From contig JAGHUZ010000074.1 in assembly GCA_018064575.1 (NCBI GenBank), positions 1 through 6,798 on the forward strand: a stretch of DNA of 6,798 nt, given 5' to 3'. The notes below the pieces were generated by a model. The model worked only from the letters and a program-made list of their open reading frames with translations, ran no database searches and was not told the origin of the DNA. Positions 6,399 through 6,798 of this stretch are shown one piece after another (the stretch's first letter is position 1; the number at the start of each line of letters is the position of its first letter). Made by a program: the position numbers and the translations under genes. Source of the stretch: Candidatus Minthomonas equi (GTDB lineage: Bacteria > Bacteroidota > Bacteroidia > Bacteroidales > UBA932).

Positions 6399-6798
6399 AT
6401 CAAATACCCAATACTTTCGGAATTAGGGTTTCCGCCGACACTTTGGTGGAATATGACTCCGTGGAGGAGCTGCGTTCACTGATTCTTGACGGAAGCATCC
6501 GCCCTCCGTTTCTTAACGTGGGGCAAGGCAGCAATTTCGTCTTTACATCGGACTTTCACGGCACAGTCCTGCATTCCGCCATCGATGATTTCGAAATGGT
6601 GGACGAAGATGAAAAGTCGGTTACGGTGCGTGTCGGTGCCGGTGTCATCTGGGACGAATTCGTGGAGGAGTGTGTCAGCCGCGGATGGTACGGCGTGGAA
6701 AATCTGTCTCTTATTCCGGGGCAGGTGGGAGCTGCCGCTGTTCAGAATATTGGGGCGTACGGTGTGGAGGTGAAGGATGTTATAACGGCCGTGTCCGC
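6395..6798 (+). CDS. murB: UDP-N-acetylenolpyruvoylglucosamine reductase, 3' partial
   Basis: MurB is the FAD- and NADPH-dependent enzyme that reduces the MurA product to UDP-MurNAc in the cytoplasm. The ATG at 6395 shares ATGA with the murA stop, and the frame stays open for 134 codons to the window edge. The protein begins with [15 protein letters not shown] at 6-20, typical for MurB, followed by VGQGSNFVF at 42-50 (FAD-binding GxGSN), [10 protein letters not shown] at 81-90, [10 protein letters not shown] at 100-109 and [12 protein letters not shown] at 117-128, which contains the active-site Tyr of the GAYG motif. Small departures from the usual GTVGAAPVQ are Gln110 and Ala115. The C-terminal half, with the catalytic Ser and Glu, lies outside the window. 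The order murA-murB gives consecutive pathway steps with coupled translation. Confidence 0.95.
   Translation, partial: MNQIPNTFGIRVSADTLVEYDSVEELRSLILDGSIRPPFLNVGQGSNFVFTSDFHGTVLHSAIDDFEMVDEDEKSVTVRVGAGVIWDEFVEECVSRGWYGVENLSLIPGQVGAAAVQNIGAYGVEVKDVITAVS

Noticed and set aside
6486..6773. Plus-strand 95-codon ORF at the right end
   Set aside because: It is out of frame with murB, which is open from 6395 to the window edge and shows clear family motifs; the 95-codon translation resembles nothing and is a shadow.
1..6798. Defence island, prophage, insertion sequence or CRISPR
   Set aside because: No transposase, integrase, terminal repeats or repeat-spacer pattern is present; nearly all the sequence is explained by housekeeping envelope and protease genes of similar composition.

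Overview
The window looks like ordinary chromosome from a member of the Bacteroidota, most likely the order Bacteroidales. Four things point there. Two promoter candidates match the Bacteroidota -7 consensus TAnnTTTG. The genes start without Shine-Dalgarno sequences and have A/T-rich upstream stretches instead. MurA carries the Asp-type active-site loop [10 protein letters not shown]. The S9 peptidase closely resembles the Bacteroidales dipeptidyl peptidase 5 type. I cannot fix the genus. There is no mobile element, CRISPR array, tRNA or rRNA.

Layout. Bases 1-1187 (+) hold the C-terminal two thirds or so of an S41 carboxy-terminal processing peptidase, cut by the window edge inside its PDZ domain. 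Bases 1194-1793 (-) hold a small S24/S26 (signal-peptidase/LexA-like) protein that meets the S41 gene tail to tail across 6 bases. Bases 1794-1925 are the only real intergenic stretch; they carry a divergent pair of promoter candidates, a small hairpin and a possible 15-codon leader ORF. From 1926 to the right edge runs a tight plus-strand block: a DPP5-like S9 peptidase (1926-4016), lpxK (4021-5106), murA (5091-6398) and the first 134 codons of murB (6395 to the edge). The junctions are a 4-base gap, a 16-base overlap and a 4-base ATGA overlap, so one transcript with translational coupling is likely.

How the genes fit together. The plus-strand block is an envelope operon. LpxK phosphorylates the lipid A precursor, MurA and MurB perform the two committed steps from UDP-GlcNAc to UDP-MurNAc, and the exported S9 peptidase trims peptides, probably in the periplasm. 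Joining lipid A and peptidoglycan synthesis by overlapping reading frames is the most notable organisational feature.

The most unusual protein is the S24/S26 family member. The position of its nucleophilic serine is glycine, while the His and Asp motifs remain, and it has an extra segment of roughly 35-40 residues between the first two motifs; it may be a pseudoprotease. The catalytic Cys of MurA is Asp, which predicts intrinsic insensitivity to fosfomycin. I found no wholly new multi-gene system here.
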